From Antedon mediterranea (taxonomy: Eukaryota; Echinodermata; Crinoidea; Comatulida; Antedonidae): DNA of 64,000 nucleotides. Positions 11,835-24,039 of this stretch are shown here, piece after piece. Numbering within the stretch: position 1 is the first letter of the stretch; the number at the start of each line of letters is the position of its first letter. The notes beneath the pieces are model-generated. The model saw only the letters and a list, made by a program, of their open reading frames with translations, had not been told where the DNA came from and searched no databases. A program made the position numbers and the translations under genes. The DNA lies in assembly GCF_964355755.1 (NCBI RefSeq), contig NC_092675.1:15513312-15577311 (forward strand). The letters run 5' to 3'.

Positions 11835-11950
11835 TCTTAGTTTGATTGTTAACATACTGTCCAATAGATAAAGGGTTTGAGAGTTCATGGGTCAACCACG
11901 ACATATCGCTCACCATGTACGGACCAACACAATCACGTTGTGAACATGAT
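11835..11950 (-). CDS. SETD9: SETD9 exon with NPLSIGQYVNN motif
   Basis: A 116-base exon between a TTTCATTTAG acceptor and a GTAAGT donor. It encodes SCSQRDCVGPYMVSDMSWLT and then HELSNPLSIGQYVNNQTK. The QYVNN segment is the SETD9 counterpart of the NHS/NCxPN motif of SET domains, which contributes to the S-adenosylmethionine pocket. It starts with one base and ends with one base, matching its neighbours. Confidence 0.92.
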
Positions 11951-11993
11951 CTAAATGAAAATTTAAACATTTTCTAAAGGATGAACTTAATTC

Positions 11994-12273
11994 CGTATAT
12001 CCTCGAGTATAATCCCACTTCGGGTCTAGTCCCACCCCTACTGTATATTTGATTTCACAAACAGGCATACTACCGTATCCCTGGGGATAGTCTCAGTATT
12101 AACTTTTGGGTGGATGTAGGCCTCTTTCTAACCAGTTCTGATGAGTTTTTAAAAGCGATGCTTACCAATCATGTTTTTTTTCCTGAACTAGGCTTTCCTC
12201 AGATATTGTCCCACCCCAAAAGTCGGCCCAATTTCGTATTTTATGGGGATGGGATTATACCAGAGGATATACT
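11994..12273. mobile_element. MITE in SETD9 intron
   Basis: Imperfect terminal inverted repeats of about 25 bp: GTATATCCTCGAGTATAATC on the left and AGTATATCCTCTGGTATAAT read from the right end, each followed by CCCA and then GGG/CCC-rich subterminal blocks (TCCCACCCC). About 280 bp with no coding capacity. It lies in the intron between the 12459-12582 and 11835-11950 SETD9 exons. Target duplication not resolved. Confidence 0.6.
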
Positions 12274-12458
12274 GTACGGTATATTATACAATGACTGTCT
12301 CTGAGTGTGACGGTACAAATAATTTCGAGAGATGACAGATGAAAGGTTATATTTTTACAAGGCGACAGCACAAATAAAATAACATCGACATTGGTTTGAT
12401 TTGTTATTAAATATGTGATTGTTTTTTCGGTAAAATATTAAGGAATGATAAACTTTAC

Positions 12459-12582
12459 CTAAAGATCATTTTTGACAGTCTCTTATCATTACCATCAATG
12501 TGAATTCCATCAAGACAGCGGAATATGAATGAATTATTTATTGACTGGAAGAAAATCGGGTCGTATGGTTGATAAATTGTAC
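12459..12582 (-). CDS. SETD9: SETD9 exon, central SET region
   Basis: A 124-base exon with a TTTTTATAG acceptor and a GTAAAG donor. It encodes TIYQPYDPIFFQSINNSFIF followed by RCLDGIHIDGNDKRLSK, very close to the SETD9 segment between the YPG motif and the RSC motif. It begins with GT completing a Gly codon (exon ending at 28164) and ends with AG completing an Arg codon (exon starting at 11950). The upstream intron is 15.6 kb. Confidence 0.93.
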
Positions 12583-12689
12583 CTATAAAAAATGAATACC
12601 TTTTAATACTACTGTACTACTAGTAGAGAGATAAAACATATGTGGGTTTATTTCTTCTAATGTTACCATATCTACCCACCAATCAGCAG

Positions 12690-15535
12690 TCTCCGAAGAG
12701 GACAGTTCCACAAATTAAGAAAGGGGTGTAGACGTCTTACATGAACACATTTCGCTACATCCCCCCACCTCTCAACATGATTCGTCACTTGAATCATCAA
12801 ATACAATTATAAAGGTTACATAAATTTAACTCAGAGGGTCTACTATTATTATTCTTGGAGAAATCTTGCCGGACGGTTCAGATTCTGCCGTTTGGGATAT
12901 CGTGTTAAGTCATCTGGTTTGGGTCCTGATGAGTCGGGAATAGTAGAAGTGTGCGGTGTATTTACAGTTAGATCTGGTCCTTTGGACAGCTTTTTTGCAG
13001 ATCAGGTAACGATTGTTAGTTTTGGGGAGACTCCTTTTGTCATACATGAGTGCGAAACTCCCCTCGTTCGAATAAGGTCCACCAGCCAAACGGTCATATA
13101 ATAACTACTTCGGCCGGTTCAACGGATACAACAGCCTATCTGCCAAACATCATCATGAACAGGGTTTCTCCCGTAGACTCATGTTGAGTTGTTCTGTAAG
13201 CAAATATCGCATATGGCAAGGATCGGAATGTGTCTGCATCATGATTGCTACCACATCCACTAGTTTCCGATTAAATCGCTTAAATAAGTCATCGGACTTC
13301 GTATTTTAGGGTGTCGTTCTGGTCTTACGGTGGCAAGTAATGTGCACAACATCTCTGCAGCCGACTCAAAGTTTCTACCCTGATGATAGTGTAGTTTTTT
13401 AGGTACTCCGTATTGAAGCACGAATTCCTCCACAAACTTTTTGGTCACTGTCTCTGCATATTCATCAGCAATCGAATAAGCTTCCAGTCATTTGGTTAGA
13501 TACTCGCCCACCACAAGCACGGACTTGTTGCTTCTAATCGACTGGGGTAGGGGAGCCAGGATGCACATTGCTACCCGTTCCATTGGTTCATGCGCTGTGG
13601 TGGGATCTTTCGATTAGCACATGGCCCACACTTCCTTATATGCTTGTACATCCAGGTGCATTCGGGGCCAATAAAATATTTGTTTCAATTTTTTTAATTT
13701 TTTTTCCCACTGGTAACACCTCTGTGCACTTCGTCCATTTTCTGAGACCGGAGCTTACTTGAAAACACAACTTTCCATGTACTGGTCTCCGTAATCGTTT
13801 TCAAATTTTCTGCACCATTTCATATTTCTAACAGGTCCCATAGTAACCAATATGCCCGTTTCGCCGGAGACATGCCCACCCAATCGGGCCTAGCAGTACC
13901 ATTTTCTTTCACGCGGTACACCCATCATGCGATGGATTTATCCTTTAACTGCTGGGTTTTTAATGCTTCGTTCGGTATTTCCGGTTCTAGTCGTGATAAT
14001 CGGATATGGTTTTCGACTGGTGGTTTGACACAGGTTGTTCATGTACAAGTTTCCCTGCAAGTACATGTTCTTTAGGTACAGGTTCTTCTGCAAGTACAGG
14101 TTTGTTAGGTACAGGCTCTTCTGCGAGTACAGGTTTTTTCGGTAACAGGTTCCTCTGCAAGTACGGTCGACGAGATAATCCATCAGCATTGAACTGAACA
14201 AGCTTACAACCTCAATTCACCTGGCTAGTTTATGTTTCATCGAAAGATAAATGATCGGTCCGGATTGATTTTTTGTTCATATACGTAGGCCCAAATGTCC
14301 GTTCGACTCCCGTAAGTCGTTCCTGTCCATCACGGTCCTGTGATAAGACCCATCCTAATGCATAATTACTAGCATCTGTGTCCAGAATAAATCCAACGTC
14401 TTGATTCAGATAAGCCGGGATAGGTTGAAGTCTGTAACATCTGTTTAAGGATTTCAAATTCACGTTGCTTCTGCATTCTCACCCCATTCGGTTTTTGCTC
14501 TGCGTCTCAGAATCGCTGAAACACCTTTTCCAATCTGGCTATCTCGTCCTCTATGGAGTTGGCATACACTATCACATCGTCTAAGTAAATCAATAACTCT
14601 TTCCATTGCATCCCGTTCAATGCCCGTTCCATAAGTCGTTCGAAAGTGAACGACGCGTTGCGCAGTTTGTAAGCCATAATAGTCCACGTGTAATGGTCAC
14701 CCCCTACTACAAATGCAGCCTTCTCCTCATTCCACTTGCCAACCGGAAGCTAAGTCTAATAAGTAGTTAACCACTTTTTCCCCGATAATGCATCAATAGA
14801 ATCATCGATTCTGGGCAACGGGTATGTATACGTCTTTGACAGCACCTGGTTCTCTATAGGTTGTCGGCGTGAGGTTCTCTTACATGAGCAGCATCCTTGG
14901 TTTATGTCGTGCTTTACTAGAATGGCTCATTCAAGATCGACATCACTGGCAGCAAATACGTCTTGATAATCGTATATCAACTTCTGAATTTTACTATGGG
15001 GACTACAGTATGTTTGACATCCTTTATGCTACGGTCATAAAGCTCCACCAAATGCACAGGTATCTCACCAGATAGTGTCTCTCTCTCTCTGGTAGTGACA
15101 GGACACCAACTTTCGTATTAGAATAGAATAGAAAAATCCATTCACCTTCTGTTCAATGGTTCTTTCTATTACGCTGTAGCAATGCACTAACACTCCGGTC
15201 AAAAGTTTCATGACTGAGCGGCCATGTGGTTCTCTGTCCACCGTGGTACACCTGAATCTGTCGTTCCCCAAGCCTAATTCTAGAGTGGGGATGACTGGTG
15301 CTGTTAGGTCCGCAAATATTACCCTAATGGTTCGACAGGTATTACCTACTCGTACTTCAACCTTAGCGCTTACCTTGGTCTTGAGAGTTCTGATGATAAT
15401 TTAAACAGGCACGGGCGCAGGTTCACTGGTATCTGGTTGTATAAGGAAGTAGAGGTGCCCGTTGTTCCGGTATCTACTAACAGGTTTCTGTCTGTTTCTG
15501 TCACGGTCGCTTTTTACGTACGACCTTTTTCTCGG
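12690..15535 (-). mobile_element. Ty3/gypsy retrotransposon copy 1, decayed
   Basis: Minus strand, in element order: a protease-like LLVDTGTTGT block (about 15510-15450); a following block TTVDREPHGRSVM (about 15245-15205) also found in copy 2; an RT segment with the catalytic YLDD motif (LLIYLDDVIVYANS, about 14610-14565); RNase H (FILDTDASNYALGWVLSQDR, about 14395-14335); a linker with tandem Pro/Glu-rich repeats (14020-14165); and an integrase core block (FVEEFVLQYGVPKKLHYHQG, about 13437-13375). Several frameshifts and stops separate them. A string TTCCACAAATTAAGAAAGGGG at about 12702-12722 recurs near copy 2 (27624-27645) and may be LTR sequence. Confidence 0.8.
14020..14165 (-). repeat. 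Degenerate coding repeat between RNase H and integrase
   Basis: About four units of roughly 36 bp with the recurring string CTTCTGCAAGTACAGGTT. On the minus strand each unit reads approximately VLAEEPVP, giving a Pro/Glu-rich repeat. It falls between RNase H and integrase of the gypsy copy, where such a repeat is not a standard domain. Confidence 0.55.
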
Positions 15536-15544
15536 ATTTCAATT

Positions 15545-16590
15545 GAATTGAAAAAAACATTTATATATATATACAAATATGCCAGTATTTTATATGAATA
15601 TGTTGAAAGCAGCTTTAAAGTTAAACAATATTGTATATTATTTAGAGCCGCAAAATTTACAAGAAATTAAGTCACAAAACTTATGGGAAAACAAATTTAT
15701 AACATCAATTGAGGGAAAATCTCTATTTTCAACACCTGGTTAAACTCTGGATACAAAACAGTAAATGATATAGTCGTTAATAACAGGTTATTGACGGCAG
15801 CAGAAATTATTCCAACTCTTTCGAATAAACAGAATGGATTAATTGAATACTTTGCAATACCTGATATATGGAAAGAACAAATAAGGTTGGAAAATGCACG
15901 CATAGATATACTATTAAGAAAACATAATATATTTGATAATAGGATAAGATCGTCTTACTATTATAAGCAAATGATATGTATTATTCCAAATCCTCAAATG
16001 AAATGGGAAGTAGAATTTAGAAATGAAATTATTGACTGGAATGAAATATGGAATAGAAAAGTATGTAGAATGAAACACAGTAAAAGTAGCTCAATTTAAT
16101 TTTAAGTTGTTACATCGAATCCTTATATGTAAAAAAGACTAAAAAGATGAAAATTATCTACAACAGACAAATGTACAGTAATAAGTGTAAGAATCATATA
16201 GAAAATGAAAAACACTTATTAATTGCATGTAAAACTATTCAACCTGTCTGGAGAAAGTTTAAAGATATGCTGGTTCAGTGTCTCCCAAATGAGGTTACAG
16301 TACAACAAGACTTCCTAAAGTGGGTTAATATAATTTTGGGAACAACAAACAAACTTGTAAACGAATTAATTTCAGTTTTTACTTTTTGTATATTTTATAT
16401 AAATCCTCCATAATATATAAAGAACTAGAAACGACAAAAAAAAAAAAGAATCTGCAAATATTTGGGGTCTATTTAAAAATGAAATTATAATTAACCTCAT
16501 AAATAATGAGTATTCGTATAACTTTTATACTGCTGATCAGAAATGGAAAAATACTGTAGTAAAGACAAGATATTTGACCTAGTATTGAAT
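15545..16590 (+). pseudogene. Tx1/L1-like LINE, RT C-terminal part
   Basis: The plus strand encodes, across two or three frames, WLNSGYKTVNDIVVNN (about 15740), a 102-codon frame beginning near 15791, NFKLLHRILIC (about 16100) and HIENEKHLLIACKTIQPVW (about 16195-16255). The last block is the zf-RVT-like C-terminal zinc-binding region (Cys/His with ...W) typical of L1/Tx1-type reverse transcriptases. An A-rich tract at about 16435-16450 follows the coding part. The copy is 5'-truncated and frameshifted. Confidence 0.7.
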
Positions 16591-17919
16591 AATTAAAATA
16601 TATATGTGCTGGAGATCTCTCTCCCTACGTTTTATAATTGTATTTTATATTAGTGTGACATATACTGTATAAGTTTTAATTTAAATGTGTAGCCCTTTTT
16701 TATTTCAAGTGATTTTAAATGTAACCCTTGATTATGTTTCAATAATATATGAAATCCGCAATATTCAGCATGTCTGTATAATATATATTGTATGTAGGTC
16801 ATAAGTAAATGTTTTTAATAATTGTAATTTTTTTTTTTTTTTATTCATTAAAAAAAATACTATGTCATTAAAAAAAAACATGTTTTAACAATAATCATAA
16901 ATATGTACGCGTCACTTGCATGTGACAACAAAAATTGAGAACATGACCTTTGTTTTTAATATTTTAATAATACAAGAGAATATACATATTATATGCCTTA
17001 TTATAGTGAACTTGTATATATTTAAATAATTTGTACTGAAAACTGAAATAAAAGTGGGCCCATAAAAGACCAAAAAAAAACCATTTATTTACATCCAAAA
17101 GACAAATAGTAACAAAAATAATAATGGCAAGAGATAAGTTAGAAAATGGACGGATGGCAGGATCTAAAAAAAAACTCACGAAAGATTGAATTCTTTCCTA
17201 TACATTAGTGTGTCGTTGTAAGTCCGAATACACACATTTTTAGTGATTTATATTGCACAAGTCACAAATAACGCGGCAACAACACGCTACAAAAGCCGAC
17301 GAAACGTAGGTAATTCGATAAACAAACGACAGAGCTGATATGTGGGACCATATCGATTCTCTCAAGCACGTTGTATATCATAGGCGGCGTCCTGTAACTG
17401 GCGCTAGTATACTGTATATTGTACAGTACTATGTTGTTGTTGTTGTTGTTTTAGCGTTGAAAACTTAAGCAGCGTTTTGTGGGTACCCATTTTGTGGTAG
17501 ACAGATGGCAATAAGCAATGGATACCGATTTCGAATAAGAACCGAAATGTATTTATTATACGTTTTCTTATTATTGTTACGGCCTAAACCATAAAGAAAA
17601 TACACTTTGCCATTGCCGATGAAGGAAGCTTAGTATGTGTTAACTAGCTAGCTAAGCAACAAACTCAATTCAAGAAGTGTGGCCTGCGATCGCGATGCAA
17701 TATGTATTTGCGAAGTAGACCTATGTCTAAGGTCTAGCTAGCCGTAGCATTTTTGTTTACAAATCTGTAAGTCGAAGTTCGCATAACTCGAATTTTTATA
17801 CCAGTCCCATTATATTTGACTTGGGCGGAGTTATTGGGAGAGACCCGGAGGATGCCACAGGTGATAGGGAACGGTTAGTGAGATAGCTTTTAAAAATTAA
17901 AAACATTTAAAAAGTAAAA
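16591..17919. other. Intronic non-coding stretch
   Basis: No gene supported. Contains simple sequence, poly-T at about 16829-16844 and (GTT)n near 17430-17450. Confidence 0.4.
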
Positions 17920-18140
17920 TATTATGGTCAATGGTGTCGAAAGCCTCGAAAGATCGATGAAAAGTCTGATTGAAAATTGACGATTTTCGAATGCATGCAT
18001 GAATAATATTGTTTTGTTAGCGAGATCGTCAGAGCCATGGCGGTATTATGTCCTTTTCTAAAGCCATATTGCCTCTTAAAGAGAGGTTTTGTGACACCCG
18101 TTTGTTGATCATCATCATCATCAACTCTTTCCCAGGCTTT
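17920..18140 (-). pseudogene. LINE reverse transcriptase fragment
   Basis: The minus strand reads LFKRQYGFRKGHNTAMALT, the conserved QYGFR...T block N-terminal to RT motif A. After a frameshift it continues to a LFIDLSR...STPLTII stretch, the decayed FLDLSKAFDTIDH motif A. Only about 70 codons remain. Confidence 0.7.
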
Positions 18141-18371
18141 CAAAGATATTAGAGGGAGCGATATGGTGGTCAGACATCACGATTTGAAATTTGATAAAAT
18201 CAGGTTTTTACTAATTATTTTGTAGAAATTTAACTAGTAACTTGATTATTAATAGTTATAATTGAAGTTTGGTCTGGATTTGAATATTTGGGACGCAGGA
18301 TTGAAGTTATTTTTGTGGATTATTTTCTTAGGCCTAGAACTTGTGTTTTGATATTTTCAAGGTAGGGAATA

Positions 18372-18924
18372 ATGGCTGCTCCAGGGTCCAAAGCTATGCC
18401 TACTAAGTCAAAGTCAACTGATACCCAACATGGAAGTGACATTGATGAATTGTCTAGTTTAAGTGTGGTTCCTGAGATTCACCAGTTCTGAAATCAGATA
18501 GGGGAATTTTTTGTGGCTTGTGTAAATATTAGTTTCACTCGCAGTGTCAAGGTGTGAATAAGACGAAGTATGATTGGTTAACAAAAGGTGATCCTTCTAT
18601 TTTTTGATATTGCCGTACTTGCACTACACTAGCGGGAAATCTTATGGGAGTTCTGAACGACGTTAGTAGTAACCAGAAACTAATGAAAGCGGAAATTAAT
18701 AGCATTAAAGTAGATGTTAAGAAAAATAGTGATGCGATACAACATTTTTCAGTAACACATGCTGAACACCAAACTGATACAAATTCCGAAGAGATGACTG
18801 AAAGACTTAGTCAGAGAAGTATTGTTATTGTCTTTAAACTTAAGGAGGGTGACTCTGCTGATGGTAAAGAGATGATAGAACCCAAGCAGAGCGGTCTGAA
18901 TATAAAAAGTTGCGGTATACTTTA
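18372..18924 (+). pseudogene. LINE ORF1 with PHD-like zinc finger
   Basis: Starts MAAPGSKAMPTKSKSTD. After a frame change, a Cys/His array reads CGLCK, FHSQCQGV, YDWL, YCRTC (about 18505-18625), which matches the C4HC3 spacing of PHD fingers found in CR1-group ORF1 proteins. A TAG follows CGLCKY and a TGA replaces the Trp codon before YCRTC. The part after about 18644 is a Lys/Asp-rich segment likely to be helical. PHD fingers in ORF1 are known in CR1 elements; the domain call is by motif reading. Confidence 0.65.
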
Positions 18925-19074
18925 AATGCTAGGATCGAGGCGGGCGAGAAGGATCTAGAAATTCGACGTGGCCATATAAGGAAAAAACCTCAATCAGAAA
19001 AAGACTTCAAAGAATTCTTCATTTTTTTCTTGTTTTTACACAAATTGTGACTCTTTGTTCAATACGAACGATGA

Positions 19075-19760
19075 GTAGGTTGCAAGAATAGCTAACGAAC
19101 AACCTGATTTTATTTTTTTAACTGAAGTTTTCCCTAAGAATTATTTATTCGAAATTGACTTCAATTGTTTGTTTCTTAATGGGTATAAATTTTTTCATCC
19201 AGAAAACTCAGTTCGGGGTATTGGAATTTATGTTAAGCATAATATATCAGTGTCAGAAGTTTGTTAGAAGGCAGAGTATACTGAATTCATTTTGTTAAAT
19301 TTGAAACTTTCAACAGATGAAACAATTTTGATCGGATGTATTTATAGAAGTCCAAATAGTACACCGGCCAATAATGAGTTGCTTGAAGATTTGTTAGGAA
19401 AGGTAGACAATTTCAATTCAGATCACATTTTAGTAGTTTGAGATTTCAATTATAAATCGATAGATTGAACATCGTTAGAAATTCCAGGTGATAGACTTTC
19501 AAGACATTTTTTTGAGTGTATTGAAGATTTGTTTTGGGTACAGCATTGTACACTACCTACAAGAGTTCGGGCAGGTGAAGAACCAAGTGTTTTTGACTTA
19601 ATTTTTTCTAGAGATGATTTCTTAATTAAGGATTTATGTTATAAACCGCCTCTTGGTCTTAGTGACCATGTTGTTTTGACCTTCAATATTGATTGTTCTA
19701 TAGAATCCATTGAAGTACAATTTATTACAAAGGAGATTATAACGGCATGTGAAAGTATTT
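19075..19760 (+). pseudogene. LINE AP-like endonuclease
   Basis: Conserved blocks of the exonuclease/endonuclease/phosphatase fold are readable: NEQPDFIFLTEVF (motif with the metal-binding Glu), GIGIYVKHN, ILIGCIYRSPNS, DFNYKSID (catalytic Asp/Asn) and LGLSDHVVLTFNI (terminal SDH). Stops at about 19264, 19440 and 19467 interrupt the frame. Confidence 0.8.
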
Positions 19761-21067
19761 AGAGGATCTGAACCTTGAGCAAGCTGCTTTAGATTTATCT
19801 GCTAATGATTTGGCTACATTGATCGAATGTTCCCTTCAGGATGGAATTTCAAAATGTATTCTTCTTAATAGAAAAGGTAGTGGAAAAAGAAAACAATGGA
19901 TGAATAGAGACGTGGAAGAAGTGATTAAATTAAATAAACATAAAGCGTGGAACATTATCAAAACGAAAGAGGTGAGTTGTCTTAGAATGAGTTTGTAAAA
20001 GCAAGAAATAGGACTACTGCGGAAGTTCGAAAAGTAAAAGCATCCTTTGAAAGAAAATTAGCTGCGGAAGTCAAAATTAATACTAAAGCATTTTAGACGT
20101 ACATAAAAAGCAATTCCAAATCTAAACAAGGTATTCCTGACTTGAAAGATAAAAATGGAGTTTTTGTGTCTTCTAATTCAATGAAAGCAGAAGTTTTTAA
20201 TACTGCCTTTGTTCAGGTTTTTACTGAGGAAGATTTAACCCAACCTCCCAATTTTGATGAAGTAAAGACGGATGCTTTGATTGATTCAGTTATGTTTGAA
20301 GTAGACGAAATTATTGAATATTTCAAGAGCTTAGATGTAAATAAATCTCCTGGTCCAGACATGATTAATTCTCGTGCATTGAAAGAAACTGCAGAAACAA
20401 TTGGTGGAGTAGTTACTGTAATATAATGTTTCGTTGTTGAGGTACTAATGAAGGACTCTGACTCGCTTGACTGTCGTAACACATATATTATTTATTCAGT
20501 ATAATACTTCAGTACAATATACAACTATAAGTATAGATAAGGAACGCGGAGGATCAATGATGCTGTCGGTGAGGTGTGAAGTGTGTAGGTCTGCTGTGAG
20601 GTGTGTGCTCCGTGAGGTGGCTGTAAGGTGTGTGCTCCGTGAGGTGGCTGTAAGGTGTGTCTGGGCCCTTCTGAAACTTGGGAGTATATTGGCTCAGTTC
20701 ATTTGCATAATGTCATTACATCATCTGTGAGGGTAACGATTGGTCCTAAGTTGATCCAGGGGTGTTTAAGTGGGAGTGATTAACGGTATAATAAGGTATT
20801 TCTGTGATGGATGACACTGTCAAATCTGTACTTAAATAGTGTCGATCACTCCTGGTTTAACGATGGGAAAGTCACAAAATTAAGCTAAGTGTTTTCTTTA
20901 GGGATTCTATTATAAACTAAATGGTCATTAAAACATCTGGACAAACTCTCCTTTGGACTTTCTGGGTCAAGTTTGTGAACCTATTTGAATTCCGATACAA
21001 AGGTCAATTTCTTAAATATAAAGGTATATCATTATATTACATTACTTTAGTTTTTAATTAATTGATG

Positions 21068-21415
21068 TTTGAAGGAGTAGTGAGTGAGTGAGTGGCCGAG
21101 CGGTTAAGACAGTGGAACCGTAATCACGTAGCCATAACATCGGCAGGGGTTCGAGGCTCACTCACTCCATGGTTCTGGTGGTAGAACGAGTCTTCTCGGA
21201 TAAGGACTATAAACCGTAGGTCCAGTGTACACAACTTGCTCGTGTGCACTTTAAAGAACCTAGTACATCTTTCGAGACGAGTAGGGGGTTACCCCGGTGT
21301 ATTAGTACATCACAGCCACTGATCACCAACTGGGCCCTCTGGGAGATCAGTCTTTGACTGAAGAGGTCACCCAGTATAAAGATAAAACAAACAAACAAAC
21401 AAAACAAACTCATGG
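21068..21415 (+). repeat. tRNA-derived SINE in the CR1-like LINE
   Basis: The head reads GTGAGTGGCCGAGCGGTTAA, a Leu/Ser-type A box, with B box GGTTCGAGGCTC about 60 bases later. The body contains a string ending ...GAAGAGGTCACCCAGTATAA, and the tail is (ACAA)n. It separates two contiguous RT blocks of the host LINE. A related body without head lies inverted at 47.6-47.8 kb. Flanking duplication was not resolved. Confidence 0.8.
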
Positions 21416-21588
21416 AAAAGAGCCGATGTTGTCCCTTTGTATAAAAAAGGTGATAAGTCTGAACCTCTCAATTATAGACCAGTTAGCTTAACTTCTGTAA
21501 TGTGTAAGTCAATGGAAAAACTTGTTAAAGACAAAATATACAAACATCTAGAATCACATCATTTAATTTCAAATCAACAACATGGTTT

Positions 21589-21690
21589 TTAGTCGCGTGG
21601 ACGCGACTCTATAGTTCACTATGTCGGTCGGTCGGTCCGGTATCACTATGCGTTTTAGCACGCGACTTATGGCTGTTGGTCTTGTTCGTG
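21589..21690. mobile_element. About 100-bp insertion in LINE RT
   Basis: Lies exactly between QHGF and SCTTQLIEV, positions that are adjacent in intact RTs. It begins with the palindrome AGTCGCGTGGACGCGACT and ends with an inverted partial copy (AGCACGCGACT), so it looks like a tiny inverted-repeat element. It contains (GGTC)n. Confidence 0.5.
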
Positions 21691-22900
21691 TACAACCCAG
21701 TTAATTGAGGTCATTGATTTGTGGTCAGTATGGTTGGATAATGGTTTTTCTTTTGATTGTATTTATTTTGACTTTCAGAAGGCCTTGATAAAGTGCCTCA
21801 TGGTAGATTGTTATCTAAACTCAGGTCTTATGGTATTTCTAGCAACTTGTAAAGGTGGATCGAGTGTTTTTTGAGTGATCGAAAACAAAGAATTGTGGTA
21901 AATGAGAAGAAGTCGGTGTGGCGAGATGTTATTAGCAGAGGGCCTCAGGGCAGTGTCCTGGGGCCATTATTATTTTTCATTTTTAAAAATGATCTACCAG
22001 ACGCTATTTCCCAATCTGTCATTAAGCTCTTTGCAGACGATACAAAGTTGTTCAGAATAATTCAATCCGATTCAGATAGAAATTTAATGCAGATTGATAT
22101 AGATACAATGTGCAAATGGTCTCATGATTGGCAGCTACCGTTTAATTTGACCAAGTGTAAAGTCACATATTTTGGGTCAAAGAATTTGAAGTACAGTATG
22201 AATACTTTATTGGCCTTGGTGATAACAAAGTTGGTATTGATAGCGTTTCTCAAGAGACAGATTTAAGAATACTGATTGATCATAAATTAGACTTCTCTGC
22301 CCATACTTCCAAGGTTGTTAAATCTGCAAACAGGATACTCGGTATGGTGACTAGATCTTTCAAATATCTTGATAGTAATAGTTATATGTATCTGTACAAA
22401 TCTATGATCAGACCTATATTGGAATATGGTGGTAGTTCACGGACACCTCTGTATCAGAAAGATTACAATCGTTTAGAAAAAGTCCAACAGAGATCCACAA
22501 GGTTAGTGTCTGAATTGAGGAGTAAGTTATATGCATAGAGATTGAAGTTATTGGATTTGCCTACCTTAGCCTTTAGAAGGAAAAGAATGGATTTAATTCA
22601 AACTTTTAAAATCTTTCATAAATTTGATAATATCTAGGCAGGAAAATTATTTCAAAGATCTAAATACCAGAAAACCAGGGGGAATGTTTTAAGGTATCGA
22701 AATCCAAATATAATAAAAACATTAGAAAAAGAGCATATGCAGTTAGAGTTATAAATGATTGGAACTCGCTACCAAACCATATTGTGACGGAACCAATGAT
22801 TAACAAGTTCAAAGCCGGCATTGTAAAGTTATGGTCTGACCACCATCTCAAGTTTTGCCCATGTTACCGAGGAGTTCTCATTGATGACAATGGAAGGACA

Positions 22901-24039
22901 AATGAGCTAGTTCTCAAAGTCCAACGGTTCAAGGTATATTCAAGGTATATAAAAAGATTGTAATGATGGAAATAGGACGATAGTTAGAAAGGTTTGATTT
23001 GGGGCCAGATTTGTAAATAGGGGTAACGGCGCGCCAGCTTCAACCTCTATTTGGAAAAATACCTTTGCAGAGGACAAGATTCTAAATGGGACACAAGAGA
23101 AGGGAGATAAGATTAATAACATGTTTAATGGCTTTAGTATGGAAATCATCAGTACCAGGAGCTTAATTGTTATCGAAGAAAAAGAAAATCTAGGACGGGG
23201 TTATGAAAATTGATTTCGGATTTGATTGAGGAAGAAACATTGCTGAGGGGAATTTTGTTAGCAAGGGAGGGTCCAATTTTTACAACAACAAAAAAACATT
23301 AAATGCTTTAGCAATAATGATGGGGTTTTTAGTTGGTACTCTGTAGTGTTACAGTTGTATTGCTTTTGTGGTTAATTTCGGTTTTTATGTTGTTTAATAT
23401 TAGAGTTGATTGTTTTCCAGGTTGCATTAATATCATTTTTGTGCTTGGTGAAATATCATGGAAGTGGATTCTATTGGCATTTTTGATAGTGGAGTTTATT
23501 ACAGTACTGTTTATGTTTAATTTCATTGGCAGGTGAAGAAATCTAGCATAGAGTTTATGTTAATGCATTAAGATTTGAGCAGGCCATTTGACATCCAAGA
23601 TTTAATTTGTTTGTTCTTGAGTATTATTATACCGTAGTATTGAGCTGGGAAAAGAAAACACAAGGGTTACGAGAGTACACATCTGGTCGTTGATCCATGT
23701 AGAACATCCTGAAAGGTTATCATTTAGATGCAGCGAAGATCAGACTCCGGTTTTATTACCATCTTTTTCTTGTTTCTCTTTAGTATGCATGTGATACGTC
23801 TCGTCCGTATTGCAGCGGCTTTAACAGCTTCATTGTTTGAGGTCTTATGAAGCAGATTAAGGCGTTTAGATGTTAAGTTTTCTTTTTTGTTAAGACTTCT
23901 GATCGGGAACGGTACGACGTGAATTTGATGATAATATAATACTTTAATAACAATAATAATAATAATTTTGATTTTCTTGCGTCTGATCAAGGTCGCTTTA
24001 GTCCAATACTGTATGTTATTTTAGAGGCAATTAAAACGT
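22901..24039. other. Intronic stretch, no gene recognised
   Basis: AT-rich sequence with scattered short ORFs on both strands, none with recognisable domains. It may include the LINE 3' untranslated region at its left. Confidence 0.35.

Larger units (their letters stand above)
19800..22870 (+). pseudogene. LINE reverse transcriptase (CR1 group)
   Basis: RT blocks in order: VNKSPGPDMINSRALKE (20338-20390), then after a SINE insertion WKRADVVPLYKKGDKSEPLN and YRPVSLTSVMCKSMEKLV (from 21413), QQHGF (21578), then after a second insertion SCTTQLIEVIDLWS and YFDFQKALDKVPHGRLL, then GPQGSVLGPLLF, FADDTKLF (catalytic aspartates, about 22030) and a C-terminal NDWNSLPNHIV block ending about 22865. At least six stops or frameshifts make it inactive. 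Confidence 0.85.
18360..22900 (+). mobile_element. CR1-like LINE, near full length, decayed
   Basis: Plus-strand order: ORF1 from an ATG at 18372 with a PHD-type finger, an AP-like endonuclease (about 19075-19760) and a reverse transcriptase (about 19800-22870). It is broken by many stops and frameshifts and by two insertions (a SINE at 21.07-21.41 kb and a roughly 100-bp insert at 21.59 kb). It lies antisense within the SETD9 long intron. Confidence 0.85.
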
